A stretch of DNA of 64,000 nt from Glossina fuscipes (taxonomy: Eukaryota; Arthropoda; Insecta; Diptera; Glossinidae). This document shows, one piece after another, positions 1 to 12,430 of the stretch. The notes under the pieces are model-generated. The model did not search any database, was not told where the DNA came from, and was given only the letters and a program-made list of their open reading frames with translations. The position numbers were made by a program, and so were the translations under genes. Within the stretch, counting starts at the first letter, position 1. The number at the start of each line of letters is the position of its first letter. The DNA is taken from NCBI RefSeq assembly GCF_014805625.2, contig NW_023998498.1:1270868-1334867 (forward strand), written 5' to 3'.

Positions 1-1204
1 TTATTTATTGGAAATGAGAAGACGAATTTCTACGCATACTCTGTTATATAAATTGACTAACAACGGTACTCCTTTTTGTGGAATACTTTGTTCGTATTCT
101 TTTTTTTAGAATTTCGTGCTACTAATTAATCGCATTTTTATGAGTATCGTATTGAACGAAAGTAATTTAGAAAGTTGGAAAAGTGCGAATTAAAACTACC
201 GATGATCAATATTTGTAAGCTGAGAAGTTATGCGAGAAACTGAGCTTAGAAAATCTACTTTCGGTACCACTTGTGCGACTTCCGACGCTCGTTTCTTCTC
301 TATCAAAAATTCTCTTAATAGATAACTTATGAGAATTGCCTATTAAATATTCAAAGCTAGCTTCAGCAGACCGAAGTATAAAGCCGACTCGCCAAATCAA
401 ATGAAATAATGTATGAAAATAATTTCTTTTATACTCGATCCGAATTTCAATTCATAGCTTTGTTTTAATAGCAATAAGGGTAGAACTATTACATACGTTC
501 ATATCAAAAGTTCAGTTTCTTAGTGGTAAAGCAGGCACAGTGCTCTACTACTGGTCAACGAATGAGTACTGATAAGAACATAATCGAAACAGGAAAAAAA
601 ATTATATCTACCTTAAAGCGGAAGTCCTAATACGCATGGTCTTAAGTTAATACATAACAATCGCAAAGTATTTGGATCAAAGCAGGCATGTCGGTGAACC
701 TATTGCAAGCACTACTGCGATGATCCTATGAAATGTCTGTAAATAGAAATATTTCAGTATCAGCTGCCTATTGTGCAAGCATTACATATTTGGCCTAGTT
801 TCAATTTGCTATATTAACATGACTTTCAAGCAAAAAAGAACAGGCGGAAATTCTGAAAGCAAAGAGTCGAATTAAAAGGTAATCACAATGACACATAGAC
901 AAAAAACAGACAAAAAAATGAAATGTCAAGCAGCCGGACCGCAGGACGGACATGACTAAATCGTCCTTAGAAGTTTACGCTGACCAATGATCTGCATATG
1001 CCCGTAGTGTCGTATACAGAAGAATATTCCTAGCAAATCCCGCCGGCGGCATTAAAAAAAAAAAAAAGAATCTCATATAGAAAATCACGAGGAAGAACTG
1101 ACAAACACTAAACCATATTTTCACGTTCGTCTTTGGTATACCCTTGGAAGCAAATGACTGAAATCTAAGTAAACAGTAAATGCTGAAAAGTAAACAATCA
1201 CCAT

Positions 1205-1205
<1 letters not shown>

Positions 1206-1241
<36 letters not shown>
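1206..1241. repeat. (AGT)n trinucleotide microsatellite
   Basis: About twelve tandem AGT units, followed by an interrupted TGCTGGTAGT edge. On the minus strand the run encodes a poly-Tyr stretch in an otherwise meaningless frame, so it is not evidence of coding. Confidence 0.9.
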
Positions 1242-1242
<1 letters not shown>

Positions 1243-2757
1243 CTGGTAGTAAAAGAATAAAAGAGACGGTATGTCCACTTTGCAAGTGTAAACGCATATG
1301 CTTGACTGATTGTATACGCTTTTACGTGTATTTATTGATATTTGTTTGTGACGTTTCGCCTTCACGGTAATTAAGTATTTAAAGAGGATCAGCTTGAAGT
1401 TCTGAACAAGTTTCAGATAATATTTTTCTATATGCATATATATATATGCATATATTAATAATGTTTGTCATGTAAATCATGCAAATTTTTCGTTTTAAAA
1501 ATGAAGACACGATTTTTAGTAATTATTTGAAATCATAAAAAAAGCTTCTTTTTTATTTTTAAAATTTTTATTAACTTAAGTGTAACAATAATTTTGTACA
1601 CTTGTGTCTTAAGCGAATGCCGGCTTTTTGTATGTTTCTGGGCAAAGTGTGACACACACAAGACTTTCGTTTTGTTTGCAGAGGATAATTGTTATTATTA
1701 TTTTTTTTTAGCAAAAAACAAAAAAAAAGAAGAAAATGCAAAATAAATAAATAAATAATGCAGATATGAGATGGTGATCAGCATATCTTCTTTCGCGATT
1801 TCATTTACGTTTTTTTTTGTTTGATTTTTTCTTTAAATTTTTATTAATAATTGTAATTTTCCATGACGTTGTTAAGCGGAACCAACACCAGTAACATGTG
1901 TCTTAAGATAATATCAAAAAGCTGCTTTAAGCGCATTTTTGCAAATTTGTCTTCAAATTTTCTCACAAGCCTTTCATATAAAACCGAAGTTTAATGTGAA
2001 AGAAAAAAAAAACAAAAAGAACGTTTTCACTTCTGTAACAAATTTATCGATTATCTAAAAGTTTATAGCTCTTTCTTATTCCTCCGCCGTGATAAGATAA
2101 TACTTTGTTTCTTCACTTTTTGTAAATCGCATTTAAATGAATATTAACTCCTTTCAATTGTTAACTGAAAAGTTTTTAAATTAATTAGCTCACTTTTAGA
2201 TACGTATATATTTGAATATCAACTGATTGTCAGATGATCGTCTTAACTTGACTTGACTTGACTTTATTAACAAACTAAATAAATGCGAACATAACTGATT
2301 TTCGTATTGAGGAATATTTTATGTTGGATTATCGTAGCTTAATTTTTTTTTTCCAAGTTTTGTTTAGTAATTGATATGCTTCTTTAACAATGTTGTTGTT
2401 TATTTAATTATTTTTTTTTAGTGTTTTTTTTGTTACCCGTTTGAAATTTTTTTAGTTATAAAGAATTTCACTTTTGTGCGTAAGATATTATTAATTTGTC
2501 AGGAAAAAAATATTTTGCAAATACATTTTTTTGTTATATTTTGTAAACGGATTTTTCCTATTTTACCCCCTTTATTTTATATGTATAATAATAAAACTTC
2601 GAATAGCATAAATGTACAAATAGCACTCTTTTCAATAAAATACAATTTACATATTTTTTATTTATTAATATTTTCTTTTCAAAGAGAAAAAAGCGACTGA
2701 AAAAATCTAAAAAATGTTTAGATTTATATTCATGTAAGCAATTGTTAAAGTGGTAAT

Positions 2758-2776
2758 TCTCTCTCTCTCTCTCTCT
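2758..2776. repeat. (TC)n dinucleotide microsatellite
   Basis: An uninterrupted run of about nine TC units followed by TTCTTCTG. It lies in noncoding AT-rich sequence. Confidence 0.85.
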
Positions 2777-3959
2777 TCTTCTGACATGAGTAAAAAGATA
2801 CGTTCTCTCAGAGTAAACAAAAGTTATACAATAACAACGCCAGCAATCCCTTAATGCTCCTACAAAGTAATCCTATCTCAGAGTAAGCAAAATATTAAAA
2901 AAGCAATGCCAGCAATCCCCTGAAGGACTAAAGCGATTTACCCAACACATAAAACGCATAAAAGTTTTGCAAGTCTTTTTTCGCTTATTGCTTTAACCAA
3001 TGCAAACATGTTTGCTCAACATGTTGCAGCAAAATTTGTATCAGCTTCAAAAGATAATTTATTTAAGATCACATTATTTATTTGCTCTCTTTGGGATTGT
3101 TACAATTTCGTTTTTTTCTCTTTCACTCATTAGCTAGACAGGGTTAATGGTTAATGGTTTTAGCTCTTCTATAATTTGTAACTACAAAACTGCAAAATAT
3201 CTCAAGAATAAATGTTAAAAAAAAAGTTAAGAAATAAAAAAAGCAAGAAAATCGTTGATAATTTCCTGTTCGCTCTCTTTTCTCAGTCTCTCACTCGCTC
3301 TGACTCTCGTCTTATAAAACGTGCATGATTATGTCAAAGCGTATGTGAAACGTGTAAACCCACGACTAAAAAGCAAGTGACTTGATGCTTTTGTTGATGT
3401 TTCGCCACTTGTTGATTCTCTTTTGTTATTATTACTTTTTATTATTGCATGCGATGTGTACTATATACATTTCGTAATGTATGCGACATGAAAAGCACGT
3501 GCATAAAACGTTTTTTGCGATTACGAAGTTAAAAATCAATAAACCGACACAACTAAACCATGAAAGAGCGATAGCATGCCTTCTTATTATTGAATTTGAC
3601 TTTACGACGATTCTTATTGCTTTTAAAATTTTCTACTCTTAACCTTTGCGGCCGACTTTATTTTACTAAAATAATGTTTTATGGAATTTCATGATCATGT
3701 TAATCGGCATAAATTGGTAAATAGATCTTACTCGTCCACTGATCATAAAAAGACGATCGACGGGTAGAGTGCGGTTGAAAAATGAAATATAGGCAAACTT
3801 GCTCAGCAGATCAGTAATGGAATGAATTTTTTTATCCACTTCCGAAGGATCAGGAATACATTCATTTTGTCAAAACGCTTGCAGCGTCCGGACGGAAATA
3901 TCGGAGACCCTACATAAAGTATTTATATTCTTGATAAATATCAAATTCTGTATTGGTTT

Positions 3960-4630
3960 AAGCACGTCCGTCTGCCTGTCTGTGTATAGCGTGTTGCAAA
4001 TATTTTCTTGGCCGCAGAAATGAAGCTTTCCACCCTAAATTTGGAGTGACCATTGGAAGTTTTTGCAGACAGATTGAAAACGGGACGAATCGGTCGAAGC
4101 ACACGCCTACAGAACTATGTAAACTGAAAACACATGTCTTTTTGAAAAAGAATAAAAAGTTGGCTTTTTGCTCATTACTCACAAACTACAGCAGATAAAT
4201 GTACAATAACTTGAACGCATATTCTTTGTATGATGGTGTAGTATCGAAAATTGGGAAATTTTGACCATGCCTACCCAATATTACACTATATAAAAATTCA
4301 TTATTTATCTTTTTTTACACCGCGTAAAAGCAAGTTTCAAAAACCTCACGGAAAATAAATTTTTGAAATACAACTAAGCGTACTCATCTTCTGGTCTGTC
4401 TATCTGTCACCCTACCAAACTATGTATACTTCGTAGTATCTGTGATAAACATTTTCCCCAAAAAGGGGAAATTTGCTTGCAAATTTGCAAAAGAGTTTGA
4501 AAATTGACCAAACAGGCCAAAGAGCACGCGTACAACGTCCATATCTCTATTTGGATAAAACTGAGAACACTTTGCTTTCCGTGTCTTTTGCTCATTGTTC
4601 ATAAACTGCAACAGATAAACGGCATAAATT
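3960..4630 (-). repeat. Diverged tandem copies of a dispersed repeat
   Basis: Two blocks, about 3960-4210 and 4385-4630, share the same order of landmarks: a GTCTG-rich start, an AAAACTGA(A/G)AACAC-like middle, then TTTTGCTCATT near the end, a (C/A)ACAAACTGCA-type piece and CAGATAAA. They are clearly related but diverged, with small insertions. The GTCCGTCTGCCTGTCTG start matches the minus-strand ends of the dispersed family seen elsewhere in the window (for example 11090-11330). No coding frame is conserved between the two copies. Confidence 0.5.
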
Positions 4631-5286
4631 CCTACAAAATTATTCTAAATAGAAAAAATTAACCACGCCCATCCAACATTATGGAGTATCCGAATTTATA
4701 TTTTGCTTTTTTTTAACCTTCTATATGATAACGGAGGTTGGCATAAAAGATTGGAGTATAATTTTCTTACATTTTATGGTACGAAAGTAGGTTAATGGCT
4801 CATTGCATTTGCAACAATCAAGAGGTACAATGCTCCCGCTGTAGAGCGTTACCCAGCTTGAAAGCGATCATAGTTGGAGCCTACTAATATTGTAAAAGTC
4901 CGGCAAGATCGCTTATTAAATATAATATATATCATCGTTCAACATAAATTCTCCTTCAAAGTAAAGGCTTACTTTTCATAAGCCCGAAACATGAACTGGC
5001 TTTGTCTAAATTTAATAAAGTTAATTTTCTTGTGAAAGGAGTTACTATTATCCTTCACTTATTGACTATGTTTGAGAATGAGATTCCCAGCCCAGGAACG
5101 GGTCCGAAGAATACTATTTTTATGTTCCGAAGGTAACACTATCAAGTGAATTGACAACTTTCATCCTAAAAGTTAACTTTACTCGTCATACAAAGTACTT
5201 TTTATAAGAATGTTTACGGGGGAGGTTTTTCGAAATACGGTTCCATTCTTTTAAAATTTTCCATATTCACTTAGTGTGCCGATTTA

Positions 5287-5318
5287 TTAGTTTGGGGAAA
5301 AAGAAATCCATTATTTTT
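5287..5318 (+). repeat. Left mariner inverted terminal repeat
   Basis: A 32-bp repeat that is the exact reverse complement of 6429-6460. It is preceded by TA at 5285-5286. In this family it is the transposase binding and cleavage site. Confidence 0.97.
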
Positions 5319-5471
5319 TCGGTAGATGGCTGCACTGATAGATATCTCGTAAAGTATCGATCAAAAAATTTCCGATACTGTACATTTACATACTGTACAT
5401 TTCGCAGTAAAAAAAATTCTTTTGCTGCTTTTTGTTTGGTGCATTCAGTTGTGAGTTACAGCGTGTTAAAA

Positions 5472-6407
5472 ATGGAAGTGAACAAAGAGAAAATTCGGTA
5501 CATTTTACAGTTTTTCTTTGACAAAGGCGAAAATGCAACCCAGGCGGCTAAAGATGCACCTCGCACAGGTAGGCCGGTCGTCGAAAATGTCGATAAAATC
5601 GGAGAAATGATCGAAGTTGACCGGCATGTTAGCAGTCGTAACACCGCCCAGGAGCTAAAAATCGACCATAAAACAGTTTTAAACCATTTACACAAAGCTG
5701 GATTCAAAAAGAAGCTCGATGTTTGGGTGCCACACCAATTAACAGAAAAAAACATGATGGATCGAATTTCCATCTGCGAAGCCTTGGCCAAACGGAATGA
5801 GATAGACCCATTTCTTAAACGGGTGGTGACTGGAGATGAGAAATGGATCACATACGATAACCCTGTGCGAAAATGATCGTGGTCAAAGAGCGGTGAAGCA
5901 CCTCAAACGGCCAGGAAGGTTTTGCTATGCATTTGGTGGGACTGGAAGGGGATTATTTATTATGAGTTGCTTCCATATGGCCAAACGCTAAATTCTGATC
6001 TCTACTGTCAACAACTGGACCGTTTGAAGATAGCGATTGACCAGAAGCGGCCAGAATTGGCCAACAGGAGAGGTGTCGTGTTCCACCAGGACAACGCTAG
6101 GCCACACACATCTACAGTGACTCGCCAGAAACTTCGGGAGCTTGGTTGGGAAGTTTTAATGCATCCGCCATACAGTCCGGACTTGGCACCAAGCGATTAT
6201 CATCTTTTTCTTGCATTGCAAAATTTCTTTAATGATAAAATATTGGAATCTAGGGAGGATTGTGAAAATCGACTACTAGAGTTTTTTGCAAATAGAGACC
6301 AGGACTTCTATGAGAGAGGCATTTTGAAGTTACCTTTAAAATGGCAACAAATCATACGACAAAACGGTGCATATTTGACTCAAATCGGACAATCCGAAGC
6401 ATGTTAA
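5472..6407 (+). pseudogene. Mariner transposase with internal stop and HTH deletion
   Basis: The frame starts at the ATG at 5472, where the protein begins MEVNKEKIRYILQF, as mariner transposases do. It is open except for one TGA at 5874-5876, in the place where the family has Arg (a CGA to TGA change). The DD34D catalytic pieces are present: VTGDEKW before the stop, and HQDNARPHT and SPDLAPSDYHLF after it, together with the WVPHQL linker motif. About 30 residues that normally form the rest of the first helix-turn-helix are absent between NATQAAK and DAPRTGRP, without a frameshift. A short piece after APQT also looks missing. The total is 311 codons against roughly 345 for the family. DNA binding would probably be impaired even if the stop were read through. 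The element is non-autonomous. Confidence 0.93.
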
Positions 6408-6428
6408 ATAAAGTCCTGAAGTTCATAT

Positions 6429-6460
6429 AAAAATAATGGATTTCTTTTTCCCCAAACTAA
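6429..6460 (-). repeat. Right mariner inverted terminal repeat
   Basis: The exact reverse complement of 5287-5318, followed by the TA target copy at 6461-6462. It begins 21 bp after the transposase stop codon. Confidence 0.97.
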
Positions 6461-6462
6461 TA

Positions 6463-8430
6463 TTATTTATCAACGAATTTTGTCGAGGAAAATGGGCTAA
6501 TCTTCTGCGTGTTGGATACAACTATACCACAAGTAGCGTACGGTATACAAAATAATTAAGAAAACTAAGAAAAGGAATGCTTTAGAAAATTTCATAGAGG
6601 CGTCAAAGTTTTTGCTCGATGTTGCATAACGTATATATATATATATATTTTCCATCAGTGAAAACCAGACACAACCTAGTAATATTATTCTGTTTATTAA
6701 CCGGCTCGGCTGTTTAAATAACAATTATAATCTCAATTTCTGTCTAAAAGAAGAAATTTAGGATAAATAAATAAATTTTATTTTGGACCTTAATTGTCCC
6801 ATTGGCAGGTGAATGAGAGAAAATGAAGATCATTTAGATCGTCCGAGGAAAATGTGACGCAATCAATTAGCGGAAAGGGAGCCGACAATGTGGATTGGTG
6901 TGATTGTAGTAACTCGTTAGTTAGTTTTGGTGAATACGCACATGTTTAAAAAAATCTTATTCAATTTGCTTTTAGCTTGCAAGGCTAATTAATTTTTTTT
7001 GTTCTAACTAATGTAATGTTTAGAGGTTGCGTGAAAGCCCTGAAAAAGAAATATTTCTTTGAAGTCATTAAGAGGTGACATGGATATACCTTCGCTTTTA
7101 ACAATTAATGCAAGTGTACTTATGCCTCGTAACAGCATAAAGATAGACGACCTCTTTGCATTATTAATTGTACTCAAATTGATAGAGACTTTAGTTTTTG
7201 CTTTCAGAGGTTTTCTTCTTTCATTTTTGTTTCTTACTTTGATTTGCACAGATAAATATATATATATGTATATAATTTCTAAAAGTAATTTCCCGAACGG
7301 GTAATAATTTTTAGCATAGATTTGCTAGAGCAGCAAAGAGAAAGCGAAAGTAAGCAAAGTACGAGCTGTATTGAAATTGGTAGATCAGAAAAGAAGAGCA
7401 CCTTTAATAATATAACATAAAACGCTGTACTCTTAGTATATGACCATAGCCAAACAGAAGAAAACCGTCAGAGGGACGGACAGGCAGATAAACCTCGATT
7501 CAGAAAGTAATTCTGATTATCAAATAAGCAGAAAATAAAAGTTATGTACTATTTAGATTAATTCTATGAACACCTATTAGTGCCCACACTATACTGCATA
7601 TTAATACAGACCTCTATTCTATTCTATCTATTAGTACCCATCTGTAGGAGAACACAGGCAGCAAGATTTCAGATACCATCGATTTTTATTATACCAATAA
7701 ATTCAGAAATATTACATGACTCGAGTTAAGCAAAGCATTTCGTCTTATATCTGTTCATATTATTTGTACTCAACTTCTAGGCCGAAATTTTCGAGATATT
7801 TTCGTAAAATTTTGATACACGGAACAGTTTTGGCGCAAGGACAAACTCTATTAAAAATATATTGCATCGAACATCTTATGGGAGTGCTCTCCATAGAACG
7901 TCCCATTTCAGAAAAAGTAGTTACATGAAAAAAATTGGTAATTCTTAAATCTTCTCAACAATGGCAGACGCACTACTTGCATGTGGAAAGCTTGGCGAAA
8001 CGGGACGATCTTTTGGATCCTCTTTCTCATTCAAGCAATAAATACAAGCATGGCGATAAGGTTTGAAATGTGGTATTTTATGCTGAATATTGATGTATTA
8101 TTGTTAACTTTTCTATTACCACTAATAAATTTGGATAGTAAATATCGGATTTCTTCCTATATAAAAATTCTCATAAAAAATTCGTCTGTATAGTGCAACA
8201 AGATTTATTTTTTGGTATCTTATGACGAAAATAGGTGAGGAGTAATAATAAGGTACTTGTTAAGAAAAATTAGTTTACCACATTTTGGACCCTTTCCCAT
8301 GCAAGAGGAGGTCTTGTGAAGCAAGTGAGACTATACAAACTGCATATAATTTGTGATATGATGATCAAAATGGTTGAAGAATATTACAAAGCATTTAAGA
8401 AGCCTTGCCGGACTGTAACATTTAAAACTT
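6463..8430. other. Noncoding stretch with possible dispersed-repeat piece
   Basis: No supported gene. An (AT)n run lies near 6632-6649. Around 7470-7660 there is a GGACGGACAGGCAGATAAACC block followed by a diverged 'CTCGATTCAGAAAGTAATTCTG' type landmark, which resembles the plus-strand 3' part of the dispersed family seen at 57893-58966. Open frames at 7716-7928 and 7981-8193 show no family motif. Confidence 0.5.
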
Positions 8431-8444
8431 TTTAATAACTATTG
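8431..8444. repeat. SINE target-site duplication, left copy
   Basis: TTTAATAACTATTG, identical over 14 bp to 8619-8632. Together they bracket the SINE body. Perfect identity suggests a fairly recent insertion. Confidence 0.92.
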
Positions 8445-8550
8445 TTATTATTATTATTATAAATTTGGCCAGAGAATAAATTCTAAGACTAAAGACTTAA
8501 ATCACCAGCATCTAAGGCTTTCGGCTTTATTAAAAACTCTACCGCACTTG

Positions 8551-8561
8551 AGATTTGAACC
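8551..8561 (-). promoter_or_regulatory. Pol III B box of the SINE
   Basis: GGTTCAAATCT on the minus strand, close to the tRNA B-box consensus GGTTCGANTCC. It lies 32 bp from the A box. Confidence 0.8.
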
Positions 8562-8593
8562 CACGACCATTGAGTTGCTAGTCGAGACTCTTG

Positions 8594-8605
8594 CCTACTC
8601 GGCCA
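8594..8605 (-). promoter_or_regulatory. Pol III A box of the SINE
   Basis: TGGCCGAGTAGG on the minus strand fits the A-box consensus TRGCNNAGYNGG and resembles the D-arm of Ser or Leu tRNA genes. Confidence 0.82.
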
Positions 8606-8618
8606 CTCAGGCGAATTG

Positions 8619-8632
8619 TTTAATAACTATTG
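8619..8632. repeat. SINE target-site duplication, right copy
   Basis: A 14-bp copy identical to 8431-8444. Confidence 0.92.
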
Positions 8633-11089
8633 GGGAGATCTACGTCCGATTTATACGATTTTTAAAATCAACAAAAGTATTTTATTAAAGGAAAACTTAG
8701 TTTGTGTGTTCAGGCCCCTAAACTAAAATATTTTAAGAAAAAGGCGAATTTGTCGGTGCTTTGGTAAATGCGGGTCCATAAAGCGATTTCGAAGTTAATT
8801 TGCCAAGAATACGCAGAACAAATGTCAGGCTCAAGGGGGTTCTTCCAGCCAAAATGTTGCAATTATAATCATCGAATGTACAAATGAGATAGAAAACAAA
8901 CAGAGAGCCTAAATTGATTCTGTTATTTACTCCGATCAAGACTAGCGCGGGCTCGCCGGCGCGTATTTCCAAGCAATGAGCATTTAGAAAACTTTCATTT
9001 ATTTCTGTGCTCCTCGTCGAAAATATTAGAATAATTTGTATGAACTACCTTTTTGAACATTCACCAATGCAGAAAACGAGTGACATTGTTTGCCACGCGT
9101 AATTCATACCTTGTCCAACCATATGTCTTGACGATTTCTGTAAGCAGTTCCATTTCTTCGACTATCGTTCACGTACGCATTATATTACAAGTTAAAAGTA
9201 ATTTTAGGTGATTGACGTCATATCGTTAGTCGTCTCGTTGTCCACATATGGAAACTTATTTAGAAAACAAGTATTACTATTTTAGCTCATATAAGTGGTC
9301 GAATTGAAATTGAATAATATTTTCCTTTAAATTAACACATATTTATGATGTCACGTAAAATTAATAAGTTATCGCAATATGCAACGCAAGGGGTATACAA
9401 AGTTTATGCAAAAGTTAAATGAAGACCATTTTCCTCTCCTATCCTTCAGCACAAAGACTCTACAACATTACTGTTGGTCTCAAAACTTTGCTGTTGTCTT
9501 CACTCAGGTTGTAGTTTAAATCGAGTTATCGATTAATTCTTTCACACATTTCTCATTAAAGAAAATTGGAGAAAACGGGAGTAATAGGCGGTTAATGAGA
9601 AAGCTGAAAATCTTGGGCAAAATTATTAACCATCATAAATATTTTGTAATATTATCGGAACAAAAACAAGAGGTAGAGAGGCAAGGAATGAATTGAACAT
9701 CATGGCTTACCTTATAACATGTCTGTGCCGAATTTTGAAGTAACAATTGTGTTTTTCTCATTTATCGGATCGTTGAAGGCAAAGTTCACCGGTATATTCT
9801 TTTAACGCAAACATTGTCATTGCAAGATGTATTGCTATAAAATGTAAAATTCTAATATTTGACTTGGAACTCAGGCTCTATTATATAAAATATTATTCAA
9901 TAAGTTCGTAGGAAGCCATATAAATGTCCAATTTCATTTCAGGCACATATATACGCATATATATATAGTTGCCTTAGCAAGTGTAACTTGTAAAGTAATG
10001 ACCAGAGAGTAATGGAATTTCGAAACATTTCGGTTGAAGATTCGTACTATCTAATCACAATATGTATCTGTCAATAGTTCACCTAAATCTGCATGTTATT
10101 CCGCGGCCTTTTTGACGCTTAGCTCTTTTCGATTACCACTTTTTCGTACAGACGAAGACACGAACACATGGCCCGATCAATCGTTCGCAGCTGAAATGAA
10201 ACATTTTCATTAGTGTGAGTACCAAAAATGTCTCAAAGATGCGAAAAATGTGTAGCGAGCGATACTTTGAAAAAACAATTCTTCATTATTCCTCTGAGCG
10301 TGCTTTCAAAAAAATTCACAAATAGCTTATTATGATTCTCGCGCTTTTATTTATTTAAGCAAAGCAATTTAGACAAAATCGTCGGTATAAAACGATTGAT
10401 TATGTTATAAAATATTTTTTCTACTGTTTTTATTCCTTATTAATCATTAATGACGTTAATGGAAAGTATGACACTTTTAAGAATTTTCATGCATTCTTAG
10501 AATTGTAATTTTTCGGAACGATCGATAATAAATCATGTCGTTTACATAAAAGTAAATTATTTTTGCCCATTTTTAAGAATGACTAGAAAATTTTTTTTTT
10601 TAATCTTTACTCAAGAAATCTAATAAATATTTTTGCCGCGGGTCGTTATGACACATTGTTGAACATCTGTGTGTTGTCTTAGATTGTTATTGTAATTATT
10701 TGCTATAGAATAATCTTTTTTTTTTCCGTAAGCCAATTAATTTAAAATTTCTACGAACAATTAGAATCAATTGTTTTAAAATACCTTCATAGCTTCAAGC
10801 TTATGGAACAACTTCGTACAGTTGCACTTTAGTTAAGTGATTTTCTATCGTATGATTTGATTGCAAGTTAAAATCGTATCATGACATTATAAATATTTAT
10901 GAAAATAACAATTATCGTACGCTCTAAAAAACCTAAATTCGTCATTTCATTTTTATAGCTTTATTAATTCAAATCAATGTCGCTTTAAGCGTTAGAGCAA
11001 CTTTTTTATGCTCTACACCTCTTGTGCTGCAAGACTGTGCTATGTATGTGCGGATGTATACAATATTCAGAAGGAGTTGAGACAGATCT

Positions 11090-11330
11090 ATCCATCTATT
11101 ACTATGAATCGCTTTAAGCTGCTGTCCGTCTGTCTGTCTTGTATCCTTGTGTTCAATTTACCGGATCGGATTTGTGAGAGATTTTGACGTAATTTGGTGT
11201 AGGAGGAGCGGTATTGAAAATGATCCGAATCGGACCACGGTTTCGAACACTTCCTAAAAATAACTCTTTATTTTGAAAATAGGAATAACTGTAGTTAGCG
11301 AAGTGTTGTAGAGAATTTAACGGTGGGCCG
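11090..11330 (-). repeat. Dispersed repeat fragment (reverse orientation)
   Basis: On the minus strand this ends with a GACAGACAGACGGACAGC block followed by AGCTTAAAGCGATTCA, the same order of landmarks as the 3' part of the copy at 57893-58966. Inside it, the piece around 11160-11260 includes a GATCCGAATCGGACC segment that resembles the corresponding part of the plus-strand copy. Relationship judged by eye. Confidence 0.45.
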
Positions 11331-12234
11331 TGGCCGACTACAATGCCTTTATTTATTACAGTTAAATGCATACGCTATTAATATAATTTTTCTTTTGCCG
11401 GATCTTATAGCTAAGGCAAAATTAAAATATTATATCAGCTAGGGCTAAACTTCTATAATTAAGTTTTAAGGACGGAAAAAGCAAATGGAAAATTTCAAAG
11501 CGATTTGCAAAAAGAATAGATTTCTGAACGAAGAATAAAAATTAATTAATATAATTGAAAGTTCAACGTTTCATTAAGGCATGAAAACTTTGCTGTTGGG
11601 AGCATAATGCATAAAGACTAGAATTTGCGCTTAAACAAAGGCACTTTTACAGTCAAGATCATTTACGAGATCAAGTGTGTATATGTATATATAAGACGCT
11701 ATCCGTTAGTCATCAAAAATTGAAAATTCTCTGCTCAAATGTGTAGAAAACTTTAGATTTTTCTCATTTGGGAATGCATGTTCAGTTCTCATAAAAGGCT
11801 AAAGTCAAATTTGGATTGAGAAATTGATTAAACCCTATTAGTTTGACAAATGAAATGTAGATGTCAGTCGTTGTCCTGACGTGATGTCAGCCCAGTTTGA
11901 AACATCGCCTACAAAATGTCAAGTGTTAGCTTTCTCTCCCAATTCGCAAGATTTTATAAAACTCACAAACAAAAAGGTCTATATATAAAGAGTAAAAGTA
12001 TATTCACGTGGTTTCATCATCATATAACAAAATATTTTGATTTACGATTACGCTCACAGTTTTTTTGTAGGCTTTAGAGAAAATCGCACGACAGTTACCT
12101 TAAATCAAACGATGGAAGAATTTGCTATTAAATGAGTATCTTTTCTGACGCTCTAAATCTACACCACCTTTATTTTATACGGATATATTAAGTTTGCGTG
12201 GATCTATACAGGAACCAGAAGGACTTAAGATATT

Positions 12235-12430
12235 ACACCGATTGGTTCAGCAACATTTACTCGTTTGTCTGTCCGTCTGGCCGTCCCATCGTCTGATGTC
12301 TTATGCTCAACTTATAGGTTGGTTTTTTTGAGAAGTTTTGATCAAATTTGGAACAACAATGGGCTTTAGCCCACTGATGAACACTACGGACAATTGTTCA
12401 GCTCGAACTTGTTCGACTACTTCCCACGTG
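12235..12430 (-). repeat. Dispersed repeat fragment (reverse orientation)
   Basis: It contains GTCTGTCCGTCTGGCCGTCC followed by GAGAAGTTTTGATCAAATTTGG, the same GTCCGTCTGTC-then-GTTTTGA order seen at 11090-11330. No coding frame. Confidence 0.4.

Larger units (their letters stand above)
1..3700. other. AT-rich noncoding stretch, no gene seen
   Basis: I see no recognisable protein, RNA gene or intact mobile element here. Open frames are short and lack family motifs. The sequence is rich in A and T homopolymers (for example around 1051-1068, 1690-1725 and 1981-2015) and contains the AGT and CT microsatellites listed separately. Base composition and runs look like intron, UTR or intergenic fly DNA; which of these cannot be decided from the sequence. 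Confidence 0.6.
5287..6460 (+). mobile_element. Complete mariner (Tc1/mariner) transposon, defective
   Basis: A class II cut-and-paste element of 1174 bp. Its ends are perfectly matching 32-bp inverted repeats (5287-5318 and 6429-6460) that start TTAGTTTGGGG. TA dinucleotides at 5285-5286 and 6461-6462 form the expected mariner target duplication. The transposase region carries the mariner signatures listed in the coding entry. The element is somewhat shorter than a usual 1.28-kb mariner because coding sequence is missing. Identical ends and an otherwise open frame suggest a fairly recent insertion, but it cannot encode its own full transposase. Confidence 0.97.
8445..8618 (-). mobile_element. 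tRNA-derived SINE
   Basis: A 174-bp non-autonomous retroposon inserted on the minus strand. The 5' head (near 8618) is tRNA-like. It contains a pol III A box (8594-8605, TGGCCGAGTAGG) and a B box (8551-8561, GGTTCAAATCT) spaced like a class II (Ser/Leu type) tRNA. The unrelated body follows, and the 3' end is a run of about five ATA/ATTAT units. A perfect 14-bp direct repeat flanks the element, the hallmark of LINE-assisted target-primed integration. Whether other copies exist in the genome cannot be seen here. A tRNA pseudogene is the alternative, but the non-tRNA body, tail and target duplication favour a SINE. Confidence 0.88.

Noticed and set aside
1198..1437. Minus-strand frame ending in a poly-Tyr tract
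   Set aside because: The tract is just the AGT microsatellite; the rest has no protein character.
5456..5851. 131-codon minus-strand frame inside the mariner
   Set aside because: Antisense to the transposase, which has all family motifs on the plus strand.
8513..8618. Stand-alone tRNA gene (Ser/Leu type)
   Set aside because: The anticodon stem is poor and no acceptor stem pairs. The non-tRNA body and the 14-bp target duplication show a SINE instead.
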